From an uncultured Rhodobiaceae bacterium (GTDB taxonomy: Archaea; Thermoplasmatota; Poseidoniia; Poseidoniales; Poseidoniaceae), in the NCBI GenBank assembly GCA_937911445.1, contig CALDQY010000209.1, positions 1 through 9,945 on the forward strand: a stretch of DNA of 9,945 bases, written 5' to 3'. The notes below the pieces were generated by a model. The model was not told the DNA's origin and made no database searches. It worked only from the letters and a program-made list of their open reading frames with translations. Of this stretch, positions 1 to 7,169 are shown piece by piece. A program made the translations under genes and the position numbers. Every line of letters starts with the position of its first letter. Positions within the stretch are counted from its first letter, which is position 1.

Positions 1-1489
1 CGCAGGCTTGAAGCATCAATGCAAGAACGTCTCTTGGATCTTGGCTGGCCTCAGGTAGCGGTAGAGGCGCCTGTGATGAGGTGCCTATGCATCCAGACTT
101 GAGATACGTTAACTCCGGTTCACTGAGAAGTGCTGACCAAGAAACTGCAAGACATTGCAACCACCACTGAGTTTCCTCAAGCGATTGCAGTTCTTGGTCA
201 CGGCGGTATTCTTCCATCGAAAACGGTGTTGCAGCAGAGAGAGAACCAAGCCATCGTTGCAATGCCCCCTTTCCACCAAGAACGTGAAAGCTGCGACCAA
301 TGTTCTCAATGACGTCCAAATGTGGCCTCGGTCGCCAATCTTTGTTGACTGGATGTTCAAGCTCTATGAACAAGTTCTCCAAAACAGGGAAAGCTTGCGA
401 TTGCACAATGTCAAACAACTTGGCAATGGACCAGGCATCTTGACCGTGTGAGATGGATAGGAACCGGAGGATGGCCTGAACGGCAGACGTACTGCCTACA
501 ACATCGGCCTGTGTATTACACGTAATGCCGATTTGATTCAACCTGCGATTCCATTCATTGTGCCTATCCTTGTTTGCATCGATAAGTAAAACAGATTCCC
601 CTCCGCTGCTTCTGTAGTGCTGTAGTGCCGAGATTGCAGCATCCATCACTTGAGTTGCACGATCAAAACTGATAATATGAATGCCCTCAGTCGCGTAATC
701 TTCTGGGTTTGGCTCTACCTGCTGAACTGTATGTGAAGGGATCCAGGACGGCAATTCCTCCTTCCTTTCAATCGGCTTGATTTCATCATCGATGAATGCG
801 CCATGGAATCCTAGACGGAAGGATCCTTGAACGCATACGTGATGAATAGGGCGTCTCAAAGAAAGTGCCTTCAGAAATCGCTTTTCGTTCTCCGAGAAAT
901 CCGGAGGATGGTTGAGTAGAACAATGCCGGAAATTGAACCAATCGTGTACGGAACTGGAATGCTGGTATCCACGAGGTAGTCACACAATTTGGCAAGTAC
1001 GTGGTGCTGATGCAGTAAATCCTCTTTTTCGAATAAGGTGAGGATTCGTTCTGCTTCGTGTGCACCAGGGTCTCCTTCCCATTTTGACAGAATCTGGTGA
1101 TTGGTAGCATATGAATGAAGTTTGAGCAATCGTTCTGACTTGGAAAGAGTCCAACTCCGAGTCACATCCGGATGGAGACGAGGAAAGCGATGCCTTGTGG
1201 CAGCCGCAGCGAACTTCTCGTGAACTTGAACGAGACCGACGGATGATCGGGGAACAACTACTGGGAACCGGAAGTCTATAGCGAGGGATTTGATGATTCG
1301 TTGGAGCGTTGTATGCCGGCTGGAATCGACTGAACCTGTCTCTCGAAGTATGGACTGAACTGTGTTTGAGCGAGTTGCCTCATTCGGATAGATGATGAGC
1401 ATATCGTTACCTTCGGTGCGAATCCAAGGTGGGACAACCGTTTCTGGAGAACAGGTTTCTACTGTGATGTTCACTGCACTATCCCCCAT
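1..1489 (-). CDS. AddB/UvrD-family-like helicase-nuclease protein, N-terminal part (partial)
   Basis: This frame is open without a stop from ATG 1489 to the left edge, giving 496 complete codons with the C-terminus missing. Residues 30-75 (LIIYPNEATR, then TGSVDSSRHTTLQRIIKSL) have the layout of the N-terminus of AddB-like proteins. Residues 186-225 (GIVLLNHPPDFSENEKRFLK) resemble their 'GF..L.p.E..ll..L' stretch. Residues 270-345 (SVLLIDANKDRHNEW, RRLNQIGITCN, then AILRFLSI) resemble the UvrD-fold helicase-2 segment. No GxGKT Walker A is seen; NEATRSNT occupies that place. If the assignment is right, this is a double-strand-break processing subunit with a PD-(D/E)XK nuclease at the C-terminus, outside the window. 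Start choice: a minus-strand TATA box lies 25-26 bases upstream, so the message is probably leaderless. The family call is from memory of sequence patterns and is moderate only. Confidence 0.6.
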   Translation of the reverse strand, partial: MGDSAVNITVETCSPETVVPPWIRTEGNDMLIIYPNEATRSNTVQSILRETGSVDSSRHTTLQRIIKSLAIDFRFPVVVPRSSVGLVQVHEKFAAAATRHRFPRLHPDVTRSWTLSKSERLLKLHSYATNHQILSKWEGDPGAHEAERILTLFEKEDLLHQHHVLAKLCDYLVDTSIPVPYTIGSISGIVLLNHPPDFSENEKRFLKALSLRRPIHHVCVQGSFRLGFHGAFIDDEIKPIERKEELPSWIPSHTVQQVEPNPEDYATEGIHIISFDRATQVMDAAISALQHYRSSGGESVLLIDANKDRHNEWNRRLNQIGITCNTQADVVGSTSAVQAILRFLSISHGQDAWSIAKLFDIVQSQAFPVLENLFIELEHPVNKDWRPRPHLDVIENIGRSFHVLGGKGALQRWLGSLSAATPFSMEEYRRDQELQSLEETQWWLQCLAVSWSALLSEPELTYLKSGCIGTSSQAPLPLPEASQDPRDVLALMLQAC

Positions 1490-1510
1490 TTTTTTCCATA
1501 GAAGACGACT

Positions 1511-1520
1511 GTATAAAAGG
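1511..1520 (-). promoter_or_regulatory. TATA box for the leaderless AddB-like gene
   Basis: On the minus strand the sequence reads CCTTTTATAC, with TTTATA at 1517-1512. Its centre is about 25.5 bases upstream of ATG 1489, the standard distance from an archaeal TATA element to the transcription start, so the message would begin on or next to the start codon. An A-rich stretch (GGAAAAATAACAAAAATC, 1548-1531) lies further upstream. Read on the plus strand the same bases give GTATAAAAGG, so the element could also serve the opposite direction. Confidence 0.6.
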
Positions 1521-1582
1521 AAACGTACGCGATTTTTGTTATTTTTCCGTTATACCTCCTTCCGGGCAATACGATTTACCGG

Positions 1583-1777
1583 ATGACGGATAATCCGCTT
1601 TTCAAACATGAATTGTTCTTGTTTGACTGTATTGCTAACATGAATAGTCAGGTTTATCAACACCGGGAGACATGGAAGTATTCCTGCGTGTCGGGCCGAC
1701 ACCCCATTCAACAATCCATCAACTCGTCGGCTTTAATCATGTTGGACAAAAAACAAACAAGGAGGACAAAAATTTGA
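1583..1777 (+). CDS. Possible small upstream ORF of the TFB-like gene (doubtful)
   Basis: This is a 64-codon ORF starting at ATG 1583 and ending at TGA 1775-1777. Two facts favour it. The TATA-like TTATACC at 1550-1556 would place the transcription start about 4 bases before its ATG, and its stop overlaps the TFB start codon as TTGA, the arrangement used for termination-reinitiation coupling. Against it, the product (MTDNPLFKHELFLF...) has no recognisable domain and no clear protein-like pattern, and the TFB gene has its own strong ribosome-binding site. A shorter reading from ATG 1739 gives only MLDKKQTRRTKI before the same stop. Either could be a leader ORF or chance. Confidence 0.2.
   Translation: MTDNPLFKHELFLFDCIANMNSQVYQHRETWKYSCVSGRHPIQQSINSSALIMLDKKQTRRTKI
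1759..1765 (+). promoter_or_regulatory. Shine-Dalgarno site that decides the TFB start
   Basis: AAGGAGG is followed after 8 bases by TTG at 1774-1776. This is the strongest ribosome-binding site in the window. It moves the TFB start from the in-frame ATG at 1672 to the TTG directly ahead of the zinc-ribbon residues TKTCEECGS. Confidence 0.8.
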
Positions 1778-2847
1778 CGAAAACTTGCGAAGAATGTGGA
1801 AGTAACGACCTGAAAGTGGACACGGTACGAGGCGAGGTGGTTTGCAACCATTGCGGCCTTGTCACCGATGATCAAGCATCGGCGAACCAGAGCGACAATG
1901 CAGGGGCGATGTGGGGTGAGCAGAGCTACAACACCCCAACAAAGGACGAGTCGAAAATCAAGACGGGGTCGAAAGGCAATGCACTCGGCTCTTACATCGG
2001 CGGAAAGGGCCAAGTTAAGGGCAAGTGGAAGCAACTGAGTCAACTTCACGCCCAGGATGCAAAAGACCAGCACCAAATGGCGCAGAAGACAATGGACGCT
2101 GCAAAGAAGCTCGGAGGCAAGGACAATGCGATGCAGGCAAAGAAAGTTATCTCGCTTGCAACTGTGCCTCTTGACGACAAGAAGCTCAAACAACTTGAAG
2201 AAGTTGCAGAAGGACAGGAAGTCGTTCTGCCAAAGAACTCCATTTGTCGCAAGAAGACCAGAGGTTGCAATCCTGAGCAGAACGCCATTCTGCTAGCTCT
2301 TGCTTGTTTTAAGGCCCTGCAAGATTGGGCCGGAAGCCTCAACATTGCCTGGCCGCAGATGCTCAAAGGAACAGGTATTTCACGACAACAGGTTGCAGCC
2401 GCAGCGTTGGTTATCGAAAAGTACCTCCTGCTTTGCGAGAAAGCAGGGCTCATCGAACCACGAGTCGACAGAAAGACGGCGATGAAGAAGGTACGTCGTC
2501 TCGAGATTGAAAACACAGGTTTGGCACTGAAGAAGCTCTTGGACGGCATGGATGCAGAGTTGAAAGCAAAAGTCATCGCTGACTACCAGCAACGACTTGC
2601 AAAACTAAACGAGCCAACCATCGATGAGTCTCCCTTCTCAAGTGAGCACCTCGATGCAAAAGTTCTCTGTGCTATTCTCTTCCAAATCTCTTGCGAGCGT
2701 TTCGGGGTCGAACAAGGACTTCTTGAGAAAATTGCTGATGCTGTTGGCCGATGCCGAAACACCATCAAAAACAAGCTGAAGAAACTCCTCAAGAAGGTCA
2801 AGGACGGCGAATTGGTTGACTTTGGTGTCCTCAGCCCGAAGGACTGA
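1774..2847 (+). CDS. Divergent TFIIB-like transcription initiation factor
   Basis: A 357-residue protein starting at TTG 1774. TFB recruits RNA polymerase to the TATA/TBP complex. The N-terminal zinc ribbon is intact: Cys5, Cys8, Cys24, Cys27 (CEEC...VCNHCG). It is followed by a B-reader-like segment at residues 61-76 (KIKTGSKGNALGSYIG), matching the usual 'RTG...HDKGLGT.IG' pattern, and then a basic linker. The C-terminal half (about 160-345) is alpha-helical, with two divergent cyclin-like portions; the second ends in a helix-turn-helix-like stretch (LLEKIADAVGRCRNTIKNKL). It is about 50 residues longer than a typical archaeal TFB (about 300), and an extra Lys/Gln-rich segment separates the reader from the first repeat. 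It is probably an alternative TFB, not the housekeeping copy. The in-frame ATG at 1672 is rejected because the intervening residues do not look like protein and the Shine-Dalgarno site lies just before the TTG. Confidence 0.8.
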   Translation: MTKTCEECGSNDLKVDTVRGEVVCNHCGLVTDDQASANQSDNAGAMWGEQSYNTPTKDESKIKTGSKGNALGSYIGGKGQVKGKWKQLSQLHAQDAKDQHQMAQKTMDAAKKLGGKDNAMQAKKVISLATVPLDDKKLKQLEEVAEGQEVVLPKNSICRKKTRGCNPEQNAILLALACFKALQDWAGSLNIAWPQMLKGTGISRQQVAAAALVIEKYLLLCEKAGLIEPRVDRKTAMKKVRRLEIENTGLALKKLLDGMDAELKAKVIADYQQRLAKLNEPTIDESPFSSEHLDAKVLCAILFQISCERFGVEQGLLEKIADAVGRCRNTIKNKLKKLLKKVKDGELVDFGVLSPKD

Positions 2848-2868
2848 GTCAAGGGATGGATTGACTCA
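2845..2868. repeat. Perfect 8-bp inverted repeat on the tfb stop codon
   Basis: The arms TGAGTCAA (2845-2852) and TTGACTCA (2861-2868) are exact reverse complements around an 8-base spacer. The left arm begins with the stop codon of the TFB-like gene. The right arm ends 26 bases before the ATG of the thioredoxin-like gene. It could form an RNA hairpin at the tfb 3' end, or act as a two-fold symmetric operator over the upstream edge of the next promoter. No T-tract follows, which argues against a standard terminator. The motif GACTCAT recurs at 2891-2897 over the next start codon. Confidence 0.55.
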
Positions 2869-2894
2869 TTAAGGAGATTCACGTCCTTCGACTC

Positions 2895-3794
2895 ATGACT
2901 CGTTTGCTTGTTGTTGCAATCCTTACCGCCCTCATGGTATCAGCCGTGCCTTTCTCTCATGCTGCTGAGATTAAGGAACTTGAAACAGGCATCCTCTTCG
3001 GTGGCCTTCATGGCATGGCGAATGAAACCATTGCTGAGAACAGCACACTCGACGATCTTCCTGCAATCGCAGAAGATTACACGGCCACATGGTGCGGGAA
3101 CTGTGTCGAAGTGGGTAATGCTCTCGAAACCGTTGCAGAGAACGTGAGTATGGAGATCTATGCTGTCCATCGAAACATCTACGAGACGCAGGATCCGTTA
3201 GGGAACGAAAACGTCGACCAACGCTTCAGAGACCGATATGGTTTCTATGCACCACAGTTCAAACCTCCAGTTGCTGGAATCAACGGAAAGTATGCGCTGC
3301 AAGGAAGCAACCCTGTTGGCGACTCTTTGGAAGCGGACTTTGCTGAGTTAGCGACACAACCTCGAAATCTTGGTGAAGGCTTGGTAACGATGGTATGGAC
3401 ACCAACAGGTGAGAATTCTGGAACGGTTGCTTGGAGCATCGACCAATCGACTTCTGCAGAGTACAACGTTAGCGTATGGATGGTTGAGAAGGTCGCCTAC
3501 TTCCCGGATGGGACGAACAATCAGATTTACTACCACCACATCGTTCGTGAAATCATCGATGTAGGGTCTGTCACAGATACTGGCCTCAGTTCTGGAACTG
3601 CACAAGTCACCTATGCTGATGCATACGATGATGATGACCTTGAAGTTCATCTCATGTTCCATGAGTACATCGAGCCAGTTGTTGTCGAGGAAGAAGAACA
3701 ACCTGAGCCAGAGACGGAAGATACACCATTTGTTTCCATGCCGTTGACAATTTTAGCTTTACTAGCCGTCGCACTTCGACAGAAGCGTCAGTAG
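2895..3794 (+). CDS. Secreted thioredoxin-fold protein with C-terminal membrane anchor
   Basis: A 299-residue exported protein. Residues 1-23 form a signal peptide (hydrophobic LLVVAILTALMVSAV, then SHA|A). The thioredoxin-like segment carries the redox motif at residues 65-70 (TWCGNC, Cys67 and Cys70). A Pro-rich turn at 119-133 (APQFKPPVAGINGKY) fits the cis-proline region. A beta-rich domain follows (about 160-258), then an acidic linker (EEEEQPEPETED), a hydrophobic helix (about 278-294) and a basic tail, RQKRQ. That ending resembles archaeal C-terminal anchor or sorting signals, though the canonical PGF motif is absent (TPFVSMP instead). It likely acts in disulfide or redox chemistry outside the membrane; the substrate is unknown. 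It begins 47 bases after the TFB-like gene. ATG 2895 has no close Shine-Dalgarno site (AAGGAG at 2871-2876 is 18 bases away), so it may be leaderless, with a weak TATA-like CATTAA at 2867-2872. Confidence 0.75.
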   Translation: MTRLLVVAILTALMVSAVPFSHAAEIKELETGILFGGLHGMANETIAENSTLDDLPAIAEDYTATWCGNCVEVGNALETVAENVSMEIYAVHRNIYETQDPLGNENVDQRFRDRYGFYAPQFKPPVAGINGKYALQGSNPVGDSLEADFAELATQPRNLGEGLVTMVWTPTGENSGTVAWSIDQSTSAEYNVSVWMVEKVAYFPDGTNNQIYYHHIVREIIDVGSVTDTGLSSGTAQVTYADAYDDDDLEVHLMFHEYIEPVVVEEEEQPEPETEDTPFVSMPLTILALLAVALRQKRQ

Positions 3795-6052
3795 AAGTCA
3801 ACCATGTTTGCGTGCAAGCGTGCATCAACCTCTGGCATTCGATCCGGTGGGCGTCCAACTTCAATAAAGCGTAGAATGTAATCCTCAATGTTTGCAAAGC
3901 CGAATTCTTCCGTCATCGGTTGCATCAACTCTCGCAATGCTTGTCGCGGGTCTGCTATTGGAAAATCCCTACGAATGTAAACTTGGTTTAACTGTCGATA
4001 CCGAGCGTGCCTGTAGCCCAGAATCTCGAGGATTCGTCTCAATGCATCTTCTTCTTGAGCCGAACGGATTGTCAATCTCAAGCGACATCCTTGCATTCGG
4101 AAGAGTCCTCGAACACCTCCCAACTCAACCTGGTGACCGATTGGTTGCAACGATAATGCCTCCCAGACCAACGGCATCGTACGATACCAGCGATGAAACT
4201 GGTCATCTTGTGGACGTGCTTCTTGACCCTCATTTGCATCTTCTTGGCGAACGATAATGTCCTGATAGTCGAGCAGGTTGTTTCGATACTCGATGACATG
4301 ATCACGAATACGCTGGAAGTGCGGCGGATTTGCTTCTCGATAGAAATCACCCTCTTGGATACGTCCATCATCAAAATCAAGTTCGAAATCGAAAGCTGGA
4401 TTAAGATGCCCAGGTGGATCGTAGCTTGCGTCTCTCAATGGACGGATTCTCCAATCCTTCACTATTGCCTCATCTGCTATCAACTCAAGCGAGTCCAGGT
4501 TGATTTGTTTAGGCCCCCCGTGTTCCCGAAGAATAAGTGGATGCAAGGGGAATCGATACCCCTCCTCGCCTGCTTTGTAGAATGTTCGTGGATCAACTCC
4601 GGCATTGTTCTGCGGAAAACCAATCGGGGGTTGTGTCATCAAATGCATTTGGAGACTGTTCACACGTTTCGCTGTTGTTACATCGGAGAGAAGTGAGAGG
4701 ACAACAATAGCAATAGTATCACCAATCGGTATGTCTCGGTGGTATTTCCCAGTATGGATACAAATCGAATGGCGTTGCGTCGTCTTCTTTCCAACACCGT
4801 GGATTTTGAACGGAGCATTGTGAGCACCCCTGCTGATTCGGATTTCATAGAAATGGCCCAACATTCCTCGGACGAGTAAGCGATCTCGGTGCACCCATGT
4901 GTCGTTTGGAAACTGCTCGAGCACACCTCGCAAAAACTGCATAGAACGACGAAATGGGATGTCAGCCGTCTCAGCGTTTTCATAGGCTGACGACCAGTTC
5001 ATTTGTGTGGCGATGAGCCATTCGCCTTGTTTGGAAGCGTGTGGCGATGAGCCCCACGAAATGAGACCTGCCAACAATCCTGGATGGAATGGGATTGGTG
5101 CCCGTCGCACACTCCCATTTTTGGACAGTGTCCGCAAACTGAGGACACCTTTTGTGCTCACCATGAACGGGTAACTAACATTTGAGTGATCTGCGTTCTT
5201 CGAGACTTCTGCCCAACGTTGCACCCATGGCCACTTCGACGGAGGAAGCGTTCTGTTCTCATTGTTCCGAATAAAACGTCGAGCGAACTTGATTCTTTGT
5301 CGTGGTCGGCGACCAGAAAGACGACTCATCAATTCGTACGTCCACGTTTCTTCCTCTCGAAAGATTGATTTTTTCTTCCTACGTTCGTTTTGATCGAGAA
5401 GAAACGAGGATTGTACAAACGCATCGAAGGGAGAGAGAAGTTCACGCTCCATATGGCCAAAAAGACGATGAAAGCGATGCATGTACCGTTGTGGCCGGCC
5501 TTGCAAATCGATCGTTTGGTACAGTCCGCTAATGGCAAGAAACAGTTTGATCAAATCCCACCCTTTCCGCTGTTCAGAATTCATGAGGAGAAGGAGATAT
5601 TGTTCGGTAGGAATCCTCGCTTCATGTGGTCGCCGATCTACCCACATTCTCCCATCGATGAATGAAAGAAGTGTGCCATCTGACATGACAAAGCCTTCCT
5701 CCAATCGCTCCTTTTCATAACCAGAAATTCCACTCCGGTTTTCAAGTTTCTCGATGAAGATTTTTTCTTCCTCTTCTGGAAACGGAGACATTCGGACCGG
5801 ATCCATTTCCGGATCGTCAAGTCGAGCCCAATCTACATCTGGTGTGTGGGCCATAAATCGCTCAAGATTCTTCCACCGTTTTCGTAGCGATCGCACGGGC
5901 CCACCAAGAACGTCAGCCATTCGTTGATGGACCTCCAAAGGCAACGATGGTGCCCATTTACTCTCTTCAGTCAGTTCAACGCAACGGATGCAGATTGAAC
6001 AATTTGTGTCAATGTTTTCATCTTGGCAGATGCCACAGGCTTCACCAATCAT
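3788..6052 (-). CDS. Uncharacterised 754-residue protein with Cys-rich N-terminus
   Basis: I do not recognise this family. Counting from ATG 6052, a metal-site-like cluster sits at the extreme N-terminus: Cys6, Cys9, Cys18, Cys21, Cys24. Residues about 150-280 are helical and very basic (NERRKKKSIF, then RRPRQRIKFARRFIR). A beta-rich module at about 390-470 (LLVRGMLGHFYEIRI, SICIHTG, PIGDTIAIVVLSLL) is the most domain-like part. The C-terminal third alternates acidic and aromatic stretches. No signal peptide or membrane helix was seen, so it is probably cytosolic; charge and cysteines allow nucleic-acid binding, but that is inference. Start choice: a TATA-like CTTTTTAA lies 26-27 bases upstream of ATG 6052. 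A longer reading from TTG 6088 adds 12 residues and overlaps the aldolase stop as TTGA. The 3' end overlaps the thioredoxin-like gene tail to tail by 7 bases. Confidence 0.75.
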   Translation of the reverse strand: MIGEACGICQDENIDTNCSICIRCVELTEESKWAPSLPLEVHQRMADVLGGPVRSLRKRWKNLERFMAHTPDVDWARLDDPEMDPVRMSPFPEEEEKIFIEKLENRSGISGYEKERLEEGFVMSDGTLLSFIDGRMWVDRRPHEARIPTEQYLLLLMNSEQRKGWDLIKLFLAISGLYQTIDLQGRPQRYMHRFHRLFGHMERELLSPFDAFVQSSFLLDQNERRKKKSIFREEETWTYELMSRLSGRRPRQRIKFARRFIRNNENRTLPPSKWPWVQRWAEVSKNADHSNVSYPFMVSTKGVLSLRTLSKNGSVRRAPIPFHPGLLAGLISWGSSPHASKQGEWLIATQMNWSSAYENAETADIPFRRSMQFLRGVLEQFPNDTWVHRDRLLVRGMLGHFYEIRISRGAHNAPFKIHGVGKKTTQRHSICIHTGKYHRDIPIGDTIAIVVLSLLSDVTTAKRVNSLQMHLMTQPPIGFPQNNAGVDPRTFYKAGEEGYRFPLHPLILREHGGPKQINLDSLELIADEAIVKDWRIRPLRDASYDPPGHLNPAFDFELDFDDGRIQEGDFYREANPPHFQRIRDHVIEYRNNLLDYQDIIVRQEDANEGQEARPQDDQFHRWYRTMPLVWEALSLQPIGHQVELGGVRGLFRMQGCRLRLTIRSAQEEDALRRILEILGYRHARYRQLNQVYIRRDFPIADPRQALRELMQPMTEEFGFANIEDYILRFIEVGRPPDRMPEVDARLHANMVDFY

Positions 6053-6074
6053 ACGAATATTGTATGTCGAGGTG

Positions 6075-6082
6075 TTAAAAAG
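6075..6082 (-). promoter_or_regulatory. TATA box for the leaderless 754-residue gene
   Basis: On the minus strand the sequence is CTTTTTAA, centred 26-27 bases before ATG 6052 and lying immediately after the stop codon of the threonine aldolase gene. The spacing equals that seen for the AddB-like gene at 1489. It suggests the 754-residue gene has its own promoter and does not depend only on read-through from the upstream row. Confidence 0.5.
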
Positions 6083-6084
6083 TT

Positions 6085-7131
6085 TCAATTCAGGTTCGAT
6101 AACACTTCAATGACCCTGTTCACGTCCTCGTCAGTGATATGGAGATGGGTTACGATTCGACAATGCGTAGGTGAAATGTCAAACATATCGATGCCTGCTT
6201 CGGCCATTTTTTGGGAAACTTCGTTTGCTGAATACTTGCTTGCAGAGAAATACACCATGTTGGTTTGAACAGCATCAAGATCGACCGATACGTGATCCAT
6301 CTCGTCGATGGCTTGTGCGATGGTTCTTGCTCTTCGGTGATCATCCTCCATCCTCTCAACGTTATTCTCCAACGCATAGATACCAGCTGCAGCAAGAATT
6401 CCAGATTGACGCATTCCTCCACCGAACATCTTGCGCCAACGGTGCGCTTGATCAATGAAATCTTGGGAACCAACAAGTACCGAACCGACAGGTGCCCCCA
6501 GCCCTTTCGACAAGCAAATAGAAACAGAATCATAGTCTCTCGTCATACGATGTAGAGGGGTTTTTGTTGCGACCGAGGCGTTAAAAATACGTGCGCCATC
6601 AACATGCGTTGCACAGTTCTTTGCTTTGGAAACTTCAGCAATCGCATCGAGAACGTCTTGCTCGTAGCACGTTCCTCCACCTCTGTTTGCCGTATTTTCA
6701 ACGCATACAAGGTTACCATCTGGGTAATGGGATTGTGAACCCTTTTGCTTACGAATTGATTGCTCAACAAGTTCTGGTGTCAAGAGGCCGTTTTCTCCTA
6801 GCGGTAGCGCAACACTCGAACCACAAAGTGCAGCGTAGCCGCCTCCTTCGTAGAGATAGATGTGACTGTAACGCTCGGTGACAATCTCGTCGCCTGGCAC
6901 TGTGTGTGTCTTCAATGCGACAGCATTGGACATTGTTCCAGATGGGACAAACAAACCTGCTTCTTTTCCAGACATCTCTGCCACCATGGATTCCAATTGC
7001 TGAACAGTGGGATCGTCACCAAGGACATCGTCACCAACTTCTGCTCGAGCCATGGCTTGACGCATAGCATCGGTTGGTTGTGTAACGGTATCCGAACGCA
7101 AGTCAATACGATTGGAATTGATGTCTCGCAT
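6085..7131 (-). CDS. ltaE: Low-specificity L-threonine aldolase
   Basis: A 348-residue PLP-dependent fold-type I enzyme that splits L-threonine or L-allo-threonine into glycine and acetaldehyde, and can act on other beta-hydroxy amino acids, in the cytosol. The family signature opens the protein (IDLRSDTVTQPTDAMRQAM, residues 9-27). Other landmarks are FVPSGTMSNAVA (61-72), the active-site His region ERYSH (86-90), the cofactor-contacting Asp in THVDGAR (175-181), and the Schiff-base lysine Lys209 in SKGLGAPVGS (208-217). Length is normal for the family. ATG 7131 fits the usual short lead before RSDTVT. It follows the Pth2 gene by 38 bases with no strong Shine-Dalgarno site, and ends 32 bases before the start of the 754-residue gene. 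Likely role: glycine/threonine metabolism. Confidence 0.93.
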   Translation of the reverse strand: MRDINSNRIDLRSDTVTQPTDAMRQAMARAEVGDDVLGDDPTVQQLESMVAEMSGKEAGLFVPSGTMSNAVALKTHTVPGDEIVTERYSHIYLYEGGGYAALCGSSVALPLGENGLLTPELVEQSIRKQKGSQSHYPDGNLVCVENTANRGGGTCYEQDVLDAIAEVSKAKNCATHVDGARIFNASVATKTPLHRMTRDYDSVSICLSKGLGAPVGSVLVGSQDFIDQAHRWRKMFGGGMRQSGILAAAGIYALENNVERMEDDHRRARTIAQAIDEMDHVSVDLDAVQTNMVYFSASKYSANEVSQKMAEAGIDMFDISPTHCRIVTHLHITDEDVNRVIEVLSNLN

Positions 7132-7169
7132 GGTTGCCCCACACCGTCTCCCATGTTCAAAGAATCGAC

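Larger units (their letters stand above)
1490..1773. other. Divergent intergenic region
   Basis: These 284 bases separate the AddB-like gene from the TFB-like gene. They hold the minus-strand TATA box at 1511-1520, plus-strand TATA-like elements at 1550-1556 (TTATACC) and about 1731-1738 (CTTTAATC), and the TFB ribosome-binding site at 1759-1765. The plus-strand element at 1550-1556 would start transcription near 1579. The one at 1731-1738 would start it near 1760, leaving a leader of about 14 bases that carries the Shine-Dalgarno site. A 64-codon ORF (1583-1777) spans most of the region and is listed separately. No convincing RNA gene or repeat was seen. Confidence 0.5.

Noticed and set aside
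1672..1773. 34-residue N-terminal extension of the TFB-like protein from ATG 1672
   Set aside because: The residues do not resemble any TFB, the zinc ribbon normally starts the protein, and AAGGAGG lies 8 bases before the in-frame TTG at 1774.
1708..2193. 161-codon ORF on the minus strand over the tfb 5' end
   Set aside because: It is antisense to the zinc ribbon and linker coding region, with no recognisable protein features.
2046..2576. 176-codon ORF on the minus strand inside tfb
   Set aside because: It lies opposite a well supported gene, has no domain and low-complexity Ser/Cys/Phe content, as expected of a complementary frame.
2845..2868. The inverted repeat as a bacterial-type terminator
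   Set aside because: The stem is AT/GC mixed and only 8 bp, no T-tract follows, and the organism appears archaeal.
4193..4696. 167-codon ORF on the plus strand inside the 754-residue gene
   Set aside because: It is opposite a long open frame with leaderless promoter spacing, and its composition shows no domain or signal.
6053..6088. TTG 6088 start for the 754-residue gene, overlapping the aldolase stop as TTGA
   Set aside because: There is no Shine-Dalgarno site, and the added codons cover a TATA-like element correctly spaced for ATG 6052. It remains possible.
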